From an uncultured Oscillospiraceae bacterium (GTDB taxonomy: Bacteria > Bacillota > Clostridia > Oscillospirales > Oscillospiraceae), in NCBI GenBank assembly GCA_934573855.1, contig CAKTMF010000001.1, forward strand, positions 124,001 through 188,000: a stretch of 64,000 nt of DNA, in the 5' to 3' direction. Below the pieces are notes generated by a model that saw only the letters and a program-made list of their open reading frames with translations, was not told where the DNA came from and searched no databases. This document shows, one piece after another, positions 45,091-52,575 of this stretch. The position numbers and the translations under genes were made by a program. Within the stretch, counting starts at the first letter, position 1. Each line of letters begins with the position of its first letter.

Positions 45091-45117
45091 AGCCACACTG
45101 AAAAGTGTGGCTTTTTC
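45091..45117 (+). terminator. Third terminator
   Basis: Perfect arms agccacact and agtgtggct, tetraloop, then a T-rich tail. No gene is visible just upstream, so it may end a small RNA or a lost gene. Confidence 0.75.
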
Positions 45118-45296
45118 TTGTTTTTGGGCGTTTTTGATAACTTTTGGCGGTCGAAAGTTGCTTCGATTTTCCTGAAAATCGTTTTCTTACTTATTTTTAG
45201 CCTTAACAGCTTAAAATGAGGCGGTACAAACCAAGCTAAATCAGCACTTTCCGGCACTCGTTTTCTTACTTAAGAGAAAATTTTTTACTCTGAAAA

Positions 45297-45575
45297 TCAG
45301 CGTGAAACACTGGATATGAACGCTTCCATGCGGTTTGCACTGTCACGTTTCATCTGCGCCGTAACATGCCCGTAAACGTCCAGAGTAAACGCCGCTGTTG
45401 CATGACCGTAAAAATCCAGAGTAAACGCCGCTGTTGCATGACCGAGGTTTTCCTGTACGGTTTTGATATCGTCGCCGCACTTGATCGATGCGACCGCATA
45501 TGTGTGACGAAGATCGTGAAATCTCGCATTGGGCTTTCGGGGGTGAAGCAGTTCATTGTAGAAGCGCTGTATCAT
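45297..45575 (-). pseudogene. Tyrosine recombinase (integrase) C-terminal remnant
   Basis: Only the last 92 residues of a phage/ICE-type integrase remain. The catalytic H-x2-R is present as FHDLRHTYA, followed by the LGHA motif. The tyrosine region is duplicated: the pattern FTLDFYGHATA is followed at once by FTLDVYGHVTA, so two candidate catalytic tyrosines stand 12 residues apart. The rest of the gene, including the first catalytic Arg, is absent; the upstream end runs into a transposase fragment on the other strand. Not expected to be active. Confidence 0.8.
45371..45442. repeat. 36-bp tandem duplication inside the integrase remnant
   Basis: Two adjacent 36-base units (45371-45406 and 45407-45442) differ at only two positions, c/a and g/a within the first nine bases. 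The length is 12 codons, so the frame is kept. Confidence 0.9.
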
Positions 45576-46143
45576 GGAAAACTATCTGTATCTGGAACGC
45601 CACGGCATGGGGAGCTACATCAAACCGCAGAACCACGAAGTGAAGCACACAGCAAAGTTCAAGCGACAGATCGGCCGGGCGGAGAACACGAGATACAACG
45701 CCGAGGGAGATTATTATGTCTGCGCACAGGGCAGAAAGCTGAAGCTGTACCGGGAAAGCGAAAAAGACGGGATCGTGACGAGCCATTACCGCTGTGAAAG
45801 CTGTACGGGCTGTCCCTGCCGGGCGCAATGCTGCAAGGCGAAAGACGGGCTGGCGAAGGAGCTTCGGGTCAGAAAACAGTTTGAACAGTACCGGGCGATT
45901 TCAGAAGCAAACGTGACCACCGACGAAGGCATTTACTTGAGGCTATGCTGATCCATACAGGCTGAAGGAACCTTCGCTTTACTCAAGACAGATTTTGGAT
46001 TCCGCAGGTTTATGACGACGGGAAAAGCCAATGTACGGACGGAGCTTTTCTTCCTTGCTCTGGGCTTCAATCTGAAAAAGCGGTGGATGAAGCAGGAAAA
46101 CGGCAGATTGCAGACACATATGTCCGCTTGCAAGAGTGCTTGA
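45574..46143 (+). pseudogene. IS1182-type transposase remnant with an in-frame stop
   Basis: The frame encodes the C-terminal part of an IS1182-family DDE transposase. It shows a Cys-rich middle (CESCTGCPCRAQC) and the family end (IQAEGTFALLKTDFGFRRFMTTGKANV). A TGA at 45949-45951 interrupts it where relatives read N-R-S-I-Q, so a CGA to TGA change is likely; the same frame then continues to 46143. The N-terminal half is missing. Dead element. Confidence 0.8.
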
Positions 46144-46499
46144 CTGTTCAGAATAAGCAATAGTTTTCAACATTTGGCGCCGGTTTTCGCCGGGGCTTGG
46201 TTGTTGTTACCCAAATTCGTCATTCCTTTTGAACATCCGGTGCGATTCCGGAGACTTAGGAACATAAAGAATGAGCGCGTCGCAAAATTACTCATTTTGC
46301 AACGCACCCGTGAATGTTGCGGCGGTCTGTGCGGGTGCGATGCCTCACCAGTCTGACAGGTTCGCAATGACACAGTTTTCATTTGTATGGTTGTTTTCTG
46401 TTTGTGACGAGATGAATAACAGGTTCTCGGCTTCGTTACCCCAAGATCTGTCAATCCCTTTCCGCGAAAGTGTGCCGTCCCGATTTATACTGAAATCTA
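46144..46499. repeat. Intergenic stretch with a degenerate copy of the dispersed palindromic repeat
   Basis: No gene is seen. The part from about 46205 to 46375 begins with gtcattcc and ends with ggttcgcaatgacac, the inverted and direct end sequences of the repeat family seen clearly at 51281 and 55634. A hairpin-rich middle (gcgtcgcaaaattactcattttgcaacgc) lies between. It is the most decayed copy. Confidence 0.45.
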
Positions 46500-46528
46500 T
46501 AGACATATCAGAGCAAATGAGGTATAAT
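46500..46528 (+). promoter_or_regulatory. Promoter of the DUF3870 gene
   Basis: TAGACA, 17 bases, TATAAT. It lies about 134 bases before the DUF3870 start, leaving room for a leader. Confidence 0.7.
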
Positions 46529-46588
46529 AGCGTGCGGGGAGAACTGAAACCTGCTCTTCTCGTGACCGGATTGATCATTATACTGAAA

Positions 46589-46617
46589 CCTGATTAAAAT
46601 GGACGCTTTTAATCAGG
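46589..46617 (+). promoter_or_regulatory. Perfect inverted repeat in the DUF3870 leader
   Basis: Arms cctgattaaaa and ttttaatcagg pair perfectly over 11 bases around a 7-base loop, about 60 bases after the -10. It is either an operator or an RNA hairpin; there is no T-run. Confidence 0.6.
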
Positions 46618-46661
46618 AAACAGTATTATTTCTTTGTATTAGATGATCGGGGGATGTTGAT

Positions 46662-47054
46662 ATGTTAAAAAATGAAGAATTAGAGTATTCAAATGAAGGC
46701 TTCGACAGCAAAAAACTTGGTTATGACCTGAAAAATGATCGGTTTCACTATTTTGTCGGAGAGAGCAACGTCAACCAGCAGAGCGTCAGCGGCCAGTATT
46801 TCAAAAAGATGGCGGTGGGACTTCTGATCGACATTACCACCGGAGATATCATTGACTGCAATGTGACCATGATCAGCCCCGTCGGTAAAAATTTTGTCTG
46901 CACACAGCTTTGCGGCAGAAACATTCTGAATGACTATGAGGCCATTCTTGTCGGACTGAACAGATACCATTCGACGACCCAGAAATCCATCATTGTGGCG
47001 TTCAAACAGGTCTACGACATTTATAAAAAATGGATCGCCACGAACGATGAATGA
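46662..47054 (+). CDS. DUF3870 domain protein
   Basis: A 130-residue protein that fits DUF3870. The core reads GLLIDITTGDIIDCNVTMISPVG, then a short helix and YHSTTQKSIIVAFKQVYDIY near the end. Function is unknown. The N-terminal 40 residues are charged and less conserved-looking. It stands just before the FdrA operon in the same direction, 290 nt away, and I believe DUF3870 genes often accompany FdrA/DUF1116 clusters. A GGGGG site precedes the ATG. Confidence 0.75.
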   Translation: MLKNEELEYSNEGFDSKKLGYDLKNDRFHYFVGESNVNQQSVSGQYFKKMAVGLLIDITTGDIIDCNVTMISPVGKNFVCTQLCGRNILNDYEAILVGLNRYHSTTQKSIIVAFKQVYDIYKKWIATNDE

Positions 47055-47134
47055 CAGATTTTTAACATAGCATGTAAAAACCGAATGCCAATTTTGTTTA
47101 CCCATACAAATCTTCCGAACAGTGCTTCGGTCGC

Positions 47135-47163
47135 TTGACAAAAAAATATTTTTGTGATATCAT
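47135..47163 (+). promoter_or_regulatory. Promoter of the fdrA operon
   Basis: TTGACA, 17 bases, TATCAT. The spacer contains the palindrome aaaaatattttt, which could bind a repressor. The transcript would start near 47170, giving a leader of about 175 nt. Confidence 0.8.
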
Positions 47164-47265
47164 ACTGACAAAAGAAGTAAATATTCCGAGACTGGAACTT
47201 TATTAAGTGATTTTTGGAAAGGCCGATCGCTTTCTCCATCAAAATCATATACAGTAAGTCATCCA

Positions 47266-47324
47266 CCTTCTCTACATGAAACGAAATGCTTCAATTCATG
47301 TTGGGAAGGTTTTTTTATTTTTTT
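47266..47324 (+). terminator. Attenuator-like terminator in the fdrA leader
   Basis: Arms 47266-47280 and 47295-47309 pair at 14 of 15 positions and are followed at once by a long T-rich run. It lies downstream of a strong promoter and only 20 nt before the fdrA ribosome site, so it would block fdrA unless read through. Confidence 0.8.
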
Positions 47325-47344
47325 CTTTCGAGGAGGAATAGAAT

Positions 47345-48910
47345 GTGATCAAAACAATTATTATGAGCGGTACTTATATGGACTCCACGTTCCTTATGTC
47401 TGTATCAAAGCAGGTCAACGGGATCGAGGGAGTACGTAAAGCGGTTGCGGTGATGGGTACTGATATGAATAAAACAGTGCTCAAGGACTTTGGTGCATTA
47501 AACGAGGAGACAGAAAAGACCGGCGGCAACGATCTCATCATTGCGGTTGATGCCGACGAGTCCGTTGAGGCAGAGGCTATCAAGGATTTTGTCAAGGAGA
47601 TCGTAGACAAGAAGAACAATCCTCCCAAGGGCGAAGCACAGGAGAAGACCTTCCCCTCTCTGGATGCTCTGCTGGAATCCGGAGAAAAGCCGAATCTGGC
47701 CATCATTTCTCTCCCCGGCGAGTACGCCGCGGCAGAGGCTCTCAACGCTCTTGAAAACGGTATGCACGTATTCATTTTCAGCGACAATGTGCCGCTTGAG
47801 GATGAGCTTGAGATGAAGAAGCTTGGCCGCGAGAAAAATCTGCTCGTTATCGGCCCCGGTGCGGGTACGTCCGTTATTGACAATGTTTCCATCGGTCTAA
47901 TGAGCAAGGTGCGCAAGGGCAGCATCGGCATCGTCGCCGCATCCGGAAGCGGTCTGCAGGAGGTTGCTGTGCTGGCTCACCAGTTCGGCCACGGCATTTC
48001 TCAAGCGATCGGTACAGGCGGCAGAGACCTTTCGGAGCAGGTCGGCGGCAGCACCATGCTGCACGGTCTGAGCCTGCTGGAGGAAGACGAGGAAACCAAG
48101 GTGATCGTTCTCGTTTCTAAGCCGCCTCATCCGAAAACCGCCTCCAAGATCTACGCCGAGGTCAAAAAGAGCAAAAAGCCCGTTGTTATCTTCTTCCTTG
48201 GCGGCAACGCCGACGAGGTGAGAGCCTCGGGTGCGTACTTTGCACTGACGCTGGAGGAGGCCGCCCGCATGGCTGTCGATCTCGACGACGGAAAGACTCC
48301 CGTCATTGAGAACTGCGTTGAGAAGTACAAGAGCGAGCTCATGCCTCTTGCGGCCGAGGAGAGAGAGCTTTTCAACGGCGAGAAGAAGTATCTCCGCGGT
48401 GTCTTCTGCGGCGGTACGCACAGCGAAGAAGCGGTCACGCTGCTGCAGGACTTCGTACCGAATATGCACTCTAATATCAGCTTCGGCAAGGTAGACCTTC
48501 TGGAAAACAGCAACTTTAGCCTTGAAAATACACTCGTTGACATGGGCGACGAGGAATTTACCAAGGGCAAGCCCCATCCCGTCATGGACCCCTCGATTCT
48601 GAACGACAGACTGATCCAGGAGAGTGAGGACAAGGACGTGGGCGTGATCCTCTTTGACCTCATCCTCGGAACCTCAGCAGTTCACCCCGACCCTGTCGGA
48701 ACGATCGAAGAAACGCTCCGGACGATCAAGGAAAAGGCAAAAGCCGAAAATCGTCACATCTGCATGGTCGCTTCCATCTGCGGAACAGATATCGACCCTC
48801 AGGGACTGGAGAACCAAACAAGACGTCTGGAAAATATCGGCGTAAATGTTTTGCTGAGCAACTGCAAGGCAGCTCTGTTTGCCGGTTTAGTCGTTGCAGG
48901 AGGGAAATAA
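47345..48910 (+). CDS. fdrA: FdrA family acyl-CoA synthetase-like protein
   Basis: A 521-residue protein built like the alpha and beta CoA-ligase halves of succinyl-CoA synthetase. The N-terminal part has the FdrA mark (AVMGTDMNKTVL) and DLIIAVDAD; the middle reads GIVAASGSGLQEVAVLAHQ and IGTGGRDLSEQVGG. At the place of the ligase phospho-His it reads RASGAYFA, so no phosphohistidine is expected. In E. coli, FdrA is reported as a subunit of oxamate carbamoyltransferase with AllG and AllH. Start is GTG at 47345 behind GAGGAGG. It is followed 1 nt later by the DUF1116 gene. Confidence 0.88.
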   Translation: MIKTIIMSGTYMDSTFLMSVSKQVNGIEGVRKAVAVMGTDMNKTVLKDFGALNEETEKTGGNDLIIAVDADESVEAEAIKDFVKEIVDKKNNPPKGEAQEKTFPSLDALLESGEKPNLAIISLPGEYAAAEALNALENGMHVFIFSDNVPLEDELEMKKLGREKNLLVIGPGAGTSVIDNVSIGLMSKVRKGSIGIVAASGSGLQEVAVLAHQFGHGISQAIGTGGRDLSEQVGGSTMLHGLSLLEEDEETKVIVLVSKPPHPKTASKIYAEVKKSKKPVVIFFLGGNADEVRASGAYFALTLEEAARMAVDLDDGKTPVIENCVEKYKSELMPLAAEERELFNGEKKYLRGVFCGGTHSEEAVTLLQDFVPNMHSNISFGKVDLLENSNFSLENTLVDMGDEEFTKGKPHPVMDPSILNDRLIQESEDKDVGVILFDLILGTSAVHPDPVGTIEETLRTIKEKAKAENRHICMVASICGTDIDPQGLENQTRRLENIGVNVLLSNCKAALFAGLVVAGGK

Positions 48911-48911
48911 A

Positions 48912-50312
48912 ATGAAAATTATTGGCGATCTGAATGTAGTCAACATAGGTGTAAAGGGGTTTGGCGACGGAATGACGGAGCAGGGCATTCCGGTCACCCA
49001 GATCAACTGGAAGCCGCCCGTAGACGCTAAAATAGTCAAGCGCCTCAGAAAAGCCGAGAAAAGCGGACTGCTTGAGAAGATCGAGGCCGCAAACCAGAAG
49101 GCGGTTTCCGCAATGCTGGATGCAGAGCCGTATTTCGTCGGCATCAAGAGAGTGATCGACGTTGTCCCGGGCGTCACACCGAATATGATCCTTCACTCCG
49201 GCCCCCCGATCGCATGGGAGGATATGATCCCCGCCCACAGAAACGGCATCATCGGCGGCGTTCTGCACGAGAAGCTTGCCAAGACGAGAGAAGAAGCACA
49301 GGCCATGATCGAGCGCGGCGAGATCCTCATAGAGTCCGCCAATGACCACTTCTGCGTCGGTGCCGGTATAGGCATCATCACTCCACACATGGTTATCAAC
49401 GTGTGCCGCGACCTCAAGACCGGAAACGAGGGCTACTGCATTCCCTTTGAGGGCCGTGTAGGTCTGGGTGTCTGGGGCGTGTACAACGAGGAAGTCGAAA
49501 AGAACCTCCAGTACATAGAGACAGTCTTTGCACCCGCCGTCACGAAGGCGCTGGAAGAAGGCGGCGGCATCAATGTTAAGAACATCATTGCCAAGGGCCT
49601 CCAAATGGGTGACGATATGCACACCCGCCAGACGGCAGGCGGACTTCTGCTTGTTAATGACATCGTTCCCAAGCTTCTGCACTCCGGCGTGGACGCCGAC
49701 ATCATCACCGGCTGCATAGAGCAGTTCACGGCGACTGAGCGCTGGTTCCACCCCGTATGCCTGGCCGCTTCCATGGCAGAGGCCAGATGCGCAATGAACA
49801 TAGAGTATTCCACCATCGTGACCAACAGTGTCCAGAACGGAGTGAATACGGGTATCAAGGTCGGCGGTCTCGGTCAGGAGTGGTATCTGACTCCCGCGCC
49901 GTACTTTGTAGGCTCTTACTTCTCCTCGGAGTGGGGTCCTGACGATGCCAACGCATACGTAGGCGACAGCACGGTGAGCGAGGTCGTCGGTACCGGCGGC
50001 TTTGCGGCGGCGGCAGCACCGATTGTGCTCCAGCTCCGCGACGGCGGCTACCGCGAGGCCATCGCGCAGTCTGAGGAAATGAAGCTCATCTGCTACGGTG
50101 TCAACAACAGCTACCCGTTACCTCTCCTTGATTTCTCCGGTCCCGGAATTGGAATCGATGTTCGAAAGGTCATTAAGACCGGCATCACCCCGATTATGCA
50201 CGGTGGTATCATCTCCAAGCAAGGCGGCCAGATCGGCGCCGGTGCAGCAAGATTTCCTATTGAGCATTACATTGCCGCAATGAATGCCTTCCTTGATAAA
50301 TACGAGGGATAA
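48912..50312 (+). CDS. DUF1116 protein (AllG/YlbE-like)
   Basis: A 466-residue protein of DUF1116. Visible parts include GITPNMILHSG-like VTPNMILHSGPPI, ANDHFCVGAGIGIITPHM, MGDDMHTRQTAGG and the C-terminal GIGIDVRKVIKTGITPIMHGGI. In E. coli the homologue AllG is reported to form oxamate carbamoyltransferase with FdrA and AllH. The ATG at 48912 follows GCAGGAGGG. Genes on both sides are 1-4 nt away, so one polycistronic unit. Confidence 0.88.
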   Translation: MKIIGDLNVVNIGVKGFGDGMTEQGIPVTQINWKPPVDAKIVKRLRKAEKSGLLEKIEAANQKAVSAMLDAEPYFVGIKRVIDVVPGVTPNMILHSGPPIAWEDMIPAHRNGIIGGVLHEKLAKTREEAQAMIERGEILIESANDHFCVGAGIGIITPHMVINVCRDLKTGNEGYCIPFEGRVGLGVWGVYNEEVEKNLQYIETVFAPAVTKALEEGGGINVKNIIAKGLQMGDDMHTRQTAGGLLLVNDIVPKLLHSGVDADIITGCIEQFTATERWFHPVCLAASMAEARCAMNIEYSTIVTNSVQNGVNTGIKVGGLGQEWYLTPAPYFVGSYFSSEWGPDDANAYVGDSTVSEVVGTGGFAAAAAPIVLQLRDGGYREAIAQSEEMKLICYGVNNSYPLPLLDFSGPGIGIDVRKVIKTGITPIMHGGIISKQGGQIGAGAARFPIEHYIAAMNAFLDKYEG

Positions 50313-50315
50313 TAA

Positions 50316-51212
50316 TTGTTGAGAAAAATATTCGCGCTTGAGACTAGTTCAATGGCAATCGAACTAGTCTCAAACGGGGAGGGCAAAATAAACGGAATTT
50401 TCTCAAAAGCTATCTCTATTTTTTATTCTCCCCTTTCTCTTACTCTTCTTAGTAAACGTGCGGGGTCGCCGCTTTCAGTGCTTCTGACAGCGGCCGATCT
50501 TGAGTGTGTCCGCGGGAAGGCAGAACAAAATGCGCCTGTTTTCTTTGAAAACCGCGAGCTGATTATCAATAACGGAATCATCATTAACTTTTCCCGAGCC
50601 GTGATACGCTCTGACTACGGCGAGAGAGCGCGGATCGTACTCTCGGCGGGCGAGCTTTCCGAAAGGCTGGGGCTCATCAGAGATTTTCTGAACCGCTCCG
50701 CTGCGCACAACAGTCTTGCCAACGCCTTCCTCGGGAAAAACGATAAGAGCATTTCGTGGCAGGAGAACTTTGCCAGTGTTTTCTACCGGGGGCAGTTTTA
50801 TGAGCTCAGACGGACACTCAAAACACGGGACAGAAGCGGCTTCGTTGCCGCGCTCGCAAGGTTTCAGGGCTGCGGTATAGGCCTTACTCCGTCGGGGGAC
50901 GATTTTTTGTCTGGCTTTCTCTCTGCGATCCGGCTTTTGGATGCGGGCGAGAAGACGGGCTGGATCATTGACGGGCTCAGAGCTTCGCTGACCGACGCGA
51001 AAACAAATACATGGGGCTGGAGCATCCTGTTGCCGGCATTGGACGGCAGCATCGCGGATATCGTGGCAAACGCCGTGGACGGTCTCTGCCGCAAAGGTGA
51101 GACAGACACTGTGCTTGAGCTCTCCGAGCTTGGCAGTTCCTCCGGCTTCGACCATATCGTCGGTATCTCATTTGCACTGGAAACGGTTTTAACATTGCTC
51201 CGAAATTGTTAA
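50316..51212 (+). CDS. DUF2877 protein (AllH/YlbF-like)
   Basis: A 298-residue protein of DUF2877. The family motif G-x-GLTPSGDDFL-x-GFL is plain near residue 185. The N-terminal half is more variable. It completes the FdrA-AllG-AllH triad. Start is TTG at 50316, 3 nt after the previous stop, with a GAGGG site. A dispersed palindromic repeat directly follows the stop. Confidence 0.85.
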   Translation: MLRKIFALETSSMAIELVSNGEGKINGIFSKAISIFYSPLSLTLLSKRAGSPLSVLLTAADLECVRGKAEQNAPVFFENRELIINNGIIINFSRAVIRSDYGERARIVLSAGELSERLGLIRDFLNRSAAHNSLANAFLGKNDKSISWQENFASVFYRGQFYELRRTLKTRDRSGFVAALARFQGCGIGLTPSGDDFLSGFLSAIRLLDAGEKTGWIIDGLRASLTDAKTNTWGWSILLPALDGSIADIVANAVDGLCRKGETDTVLELSELGSSSGFDHIVGISFALETVLTLLRNC

Positions 51213-51213
51213 A

Positions 51214-51320
51214 CCGTGTCTTTGTGAGGAGCACAGCGGCGTGGCAAACCGTTTTCTTTATGCAGAACGTAAAGCAAGGACGGATTGCCACACCAGTGTG
51301 AGCACTGGTTCGCAATGACA
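51214..51320. repeat. Dispersed palindromic repeat, copy A
   Basis: The copy begins gtctttgtgaggagcacagc and its second part is a hairpin. That hairpin reads cggattgccacaccagtg, a short loop, then cactggttcgcaatgac (51281-51319). It separates AllH from the acetate-kinase-like gene. Similar units lie near 55634 and 59243. Confidence 0.75.
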
Positions 51321-51378
51321 GGATTTTGCATTGTACGTTTACAGTTTTAACTTTACTTCATAAATGAGGGACACTGGA

Positions 51379-52572
51379 ATGAAACTTCTTGTTTGTAATG
51401 CAGGGAGCACATCGCTGAAATTCAGGCTTTTTGATATGCCTGAGGAAAATACGCTTGCCGTTGCGAGGATCGAACGGATCGGCAGCGAAAACAAGGGTAT
51501 TTTTCACTACACGAGGCTCTCCGATAACAACAGCATCGACCTGAAAGACATAACTATCGCGGGCTATTCAGACGGCATCAACTATTTCCTGCGCTATCTT
51601 CTGGGCGGGGAATACGGTGTGCTGACGAACAACGCCGAAATAGAATGTGTAGGCTTCAAAACCGTTCTGGCAAAGGGATACTATGGTGTCCATGAGCTGA
51701 CAGAGCCGGTGATGGATGCCATGCGGGAATACACCGTTGTTGCCCCCGCACACAACAGACCGTATATAGAAGTCATAAAGCTTATTGAAAAGCTGATGCC
51801 GCAGGCAAGAAGAGTTGGTGTCTTTGAAACGAACTTTCACAGAACGATACCGCTTGCAAGAAAGCTGTACGGCGTTCCGTATGAGTGGTACGAGAAATAC
51901 GGCTTTCAGCGCCTCGGCTACCACGGCGCATCCCACACATTTGTCTCTCAGGAGATCGCAACGCGTGAGGGCGGCACGGGAAGGCTCATCTCATGCCATT
52001 TGGGCGGCAGTGGCTCAATCTGTGCCATAGAGAACGGGAAAAGCGTAGATACCTCTTTCGGCTTCTCGTTGCAGACGGGACTGATCCACGCGAACCGGAC
52101 GGGCGACTGCGACCCGTATGTTTTTCCGCTTATGGAGCGCTTCGGGCTGACCGAGGAGGAAGTCATGGCGGGTCTGACAAAGCACGGCGGACTGCTGGGC
52201 ATCTCCGGCGTGAGCAACGACCTGCGGGATATTGAAAAGGCGGCAAACGAGGGCAACGAAAGAGCACAGCTTGCGATCGACGTTTTCTGTTCGGGGATCA
52301 TCAAGTTTGTAGGGTCATTTTATATCGAATTGGGCGGGTTGGATCATCTGGTCTTCACCGGCGGAATAGGAGAAAACTCCGCGCTGATAAGGAAAAAGGT
52401 ATGTGAGGCTCTCTCTGTAATAGGAGTGAAACTTGATCCGACACACAATGAAGGAAATGCTGACAAGTATCTGATATCCGCGCCGACTTCATCTGTCAAG
52501 GTACACTGTGTTGCCACCAACGAGGAGCTTGTAGTGGCAAGGCAGTCTTATCAAATCATATCAAGGAGTTAA
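51379..52572 (+). CDS. Acetate kinase family protein (divergent; acyl-phosphate kinase)
   Basis: A 397-residue ASKHA-fold kinase of the acetate/butyrate kinase group, which makes ATP from an acyl phosphate. NAGSTSLKFRLF opens the protein; YHGASHTFVS holds the catalytic His; GLIHANRTGDCDP holds the phosphate-binding Arg; GGIGENSALIR is near the end. It differs from true AckA where that reads LGNGAS (here LGGSGS) and M-G-T-R-S-G-D (here HANRTGD), both in the active site. The substrate may therefore not be acetate. Given its neighbours, an acyl phosphate made by FdrA/AllG/AllH is plausible. ATG at 51379 follows GAGGG. Confidence 0.85.
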   Translation: MKLLVCNAGSTSLKFRLFDMPEENTLAVARIERIGSENKGIFHYTRLSDNNSIDLKDITIAGYSDGINYFLRYLLGGEYGVLTNNAEIECVGFKTVLAKGYYGVHELTEPVMDAMREYTVVAPAHNRPYIEVIKLIEKLMPQARRVGVFETNFHRTIPLARKLYGVPYEWYEKYGFQRLGYHGASHTFVSQEIATREGGTGRLISCHLGGSGSICAIENGKSVDTSFGFSLQTGLIHANRTGDCDPYVFPLMERFGLTEEEVMAGLTKHGGLLGISGVSNDLRDIEKAANEGNERAQLAIDVFCSGIIKFVGSFYIELGGLDHLVFTGGIGENSALIRKKVCEALSVIGVKLDPTHNEGNADKYLISAPTSSVKVHCVATNEELVVARQSYQIISRS

Positions 52573-52575
52573 CGT

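Larger units (their letters stand above)
44472..45296. other. Gene-poor AT-rich stretch with three terminators
   Basis: No convincing gene is seen in about 825 bases. A 36-codon open stretch ending at 44586 (reading YDQFQIGFDQAEAY) looks like the tail of a lost coding region and begins right at the ppdK stop. Three terminator hairpins follow (44594, 44663, 45091). Between the second and third lie about 390 bases with a possible -10 (TAAAAT near 44738), so an unrecognised small RNA is possible. I saw no match to tmRNA, 6S or RNase P signatures. Confidence 0.4.

Noticed and set aside
44914..45219. A 101-codon frame in the gene-poor stretch
   Set aside because: Phe/Leu/Ser-rich, crosses a clear terminator at 45091, no ribosome site and no family resemblance.
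45371..45442. CRISPR-like repeat
   Set aside because: Only two adjacent 36-base units without spacers, and they code in frame within an integrase tail.
46174..46454. Small open frames on both strands between the dead transposase and DUF3870
   Set aside because: They cover hairpin-rich repeat sequence, lack ribosome sites and show no protein family features.
51379..52572. Ordinary acetate kinase of the Pta-AckA pathway
   Set aside because: No phosphate acetyltransferase is nearby, two active-site loops differ from AckA, and the gene is embedded in the FdrA operon.
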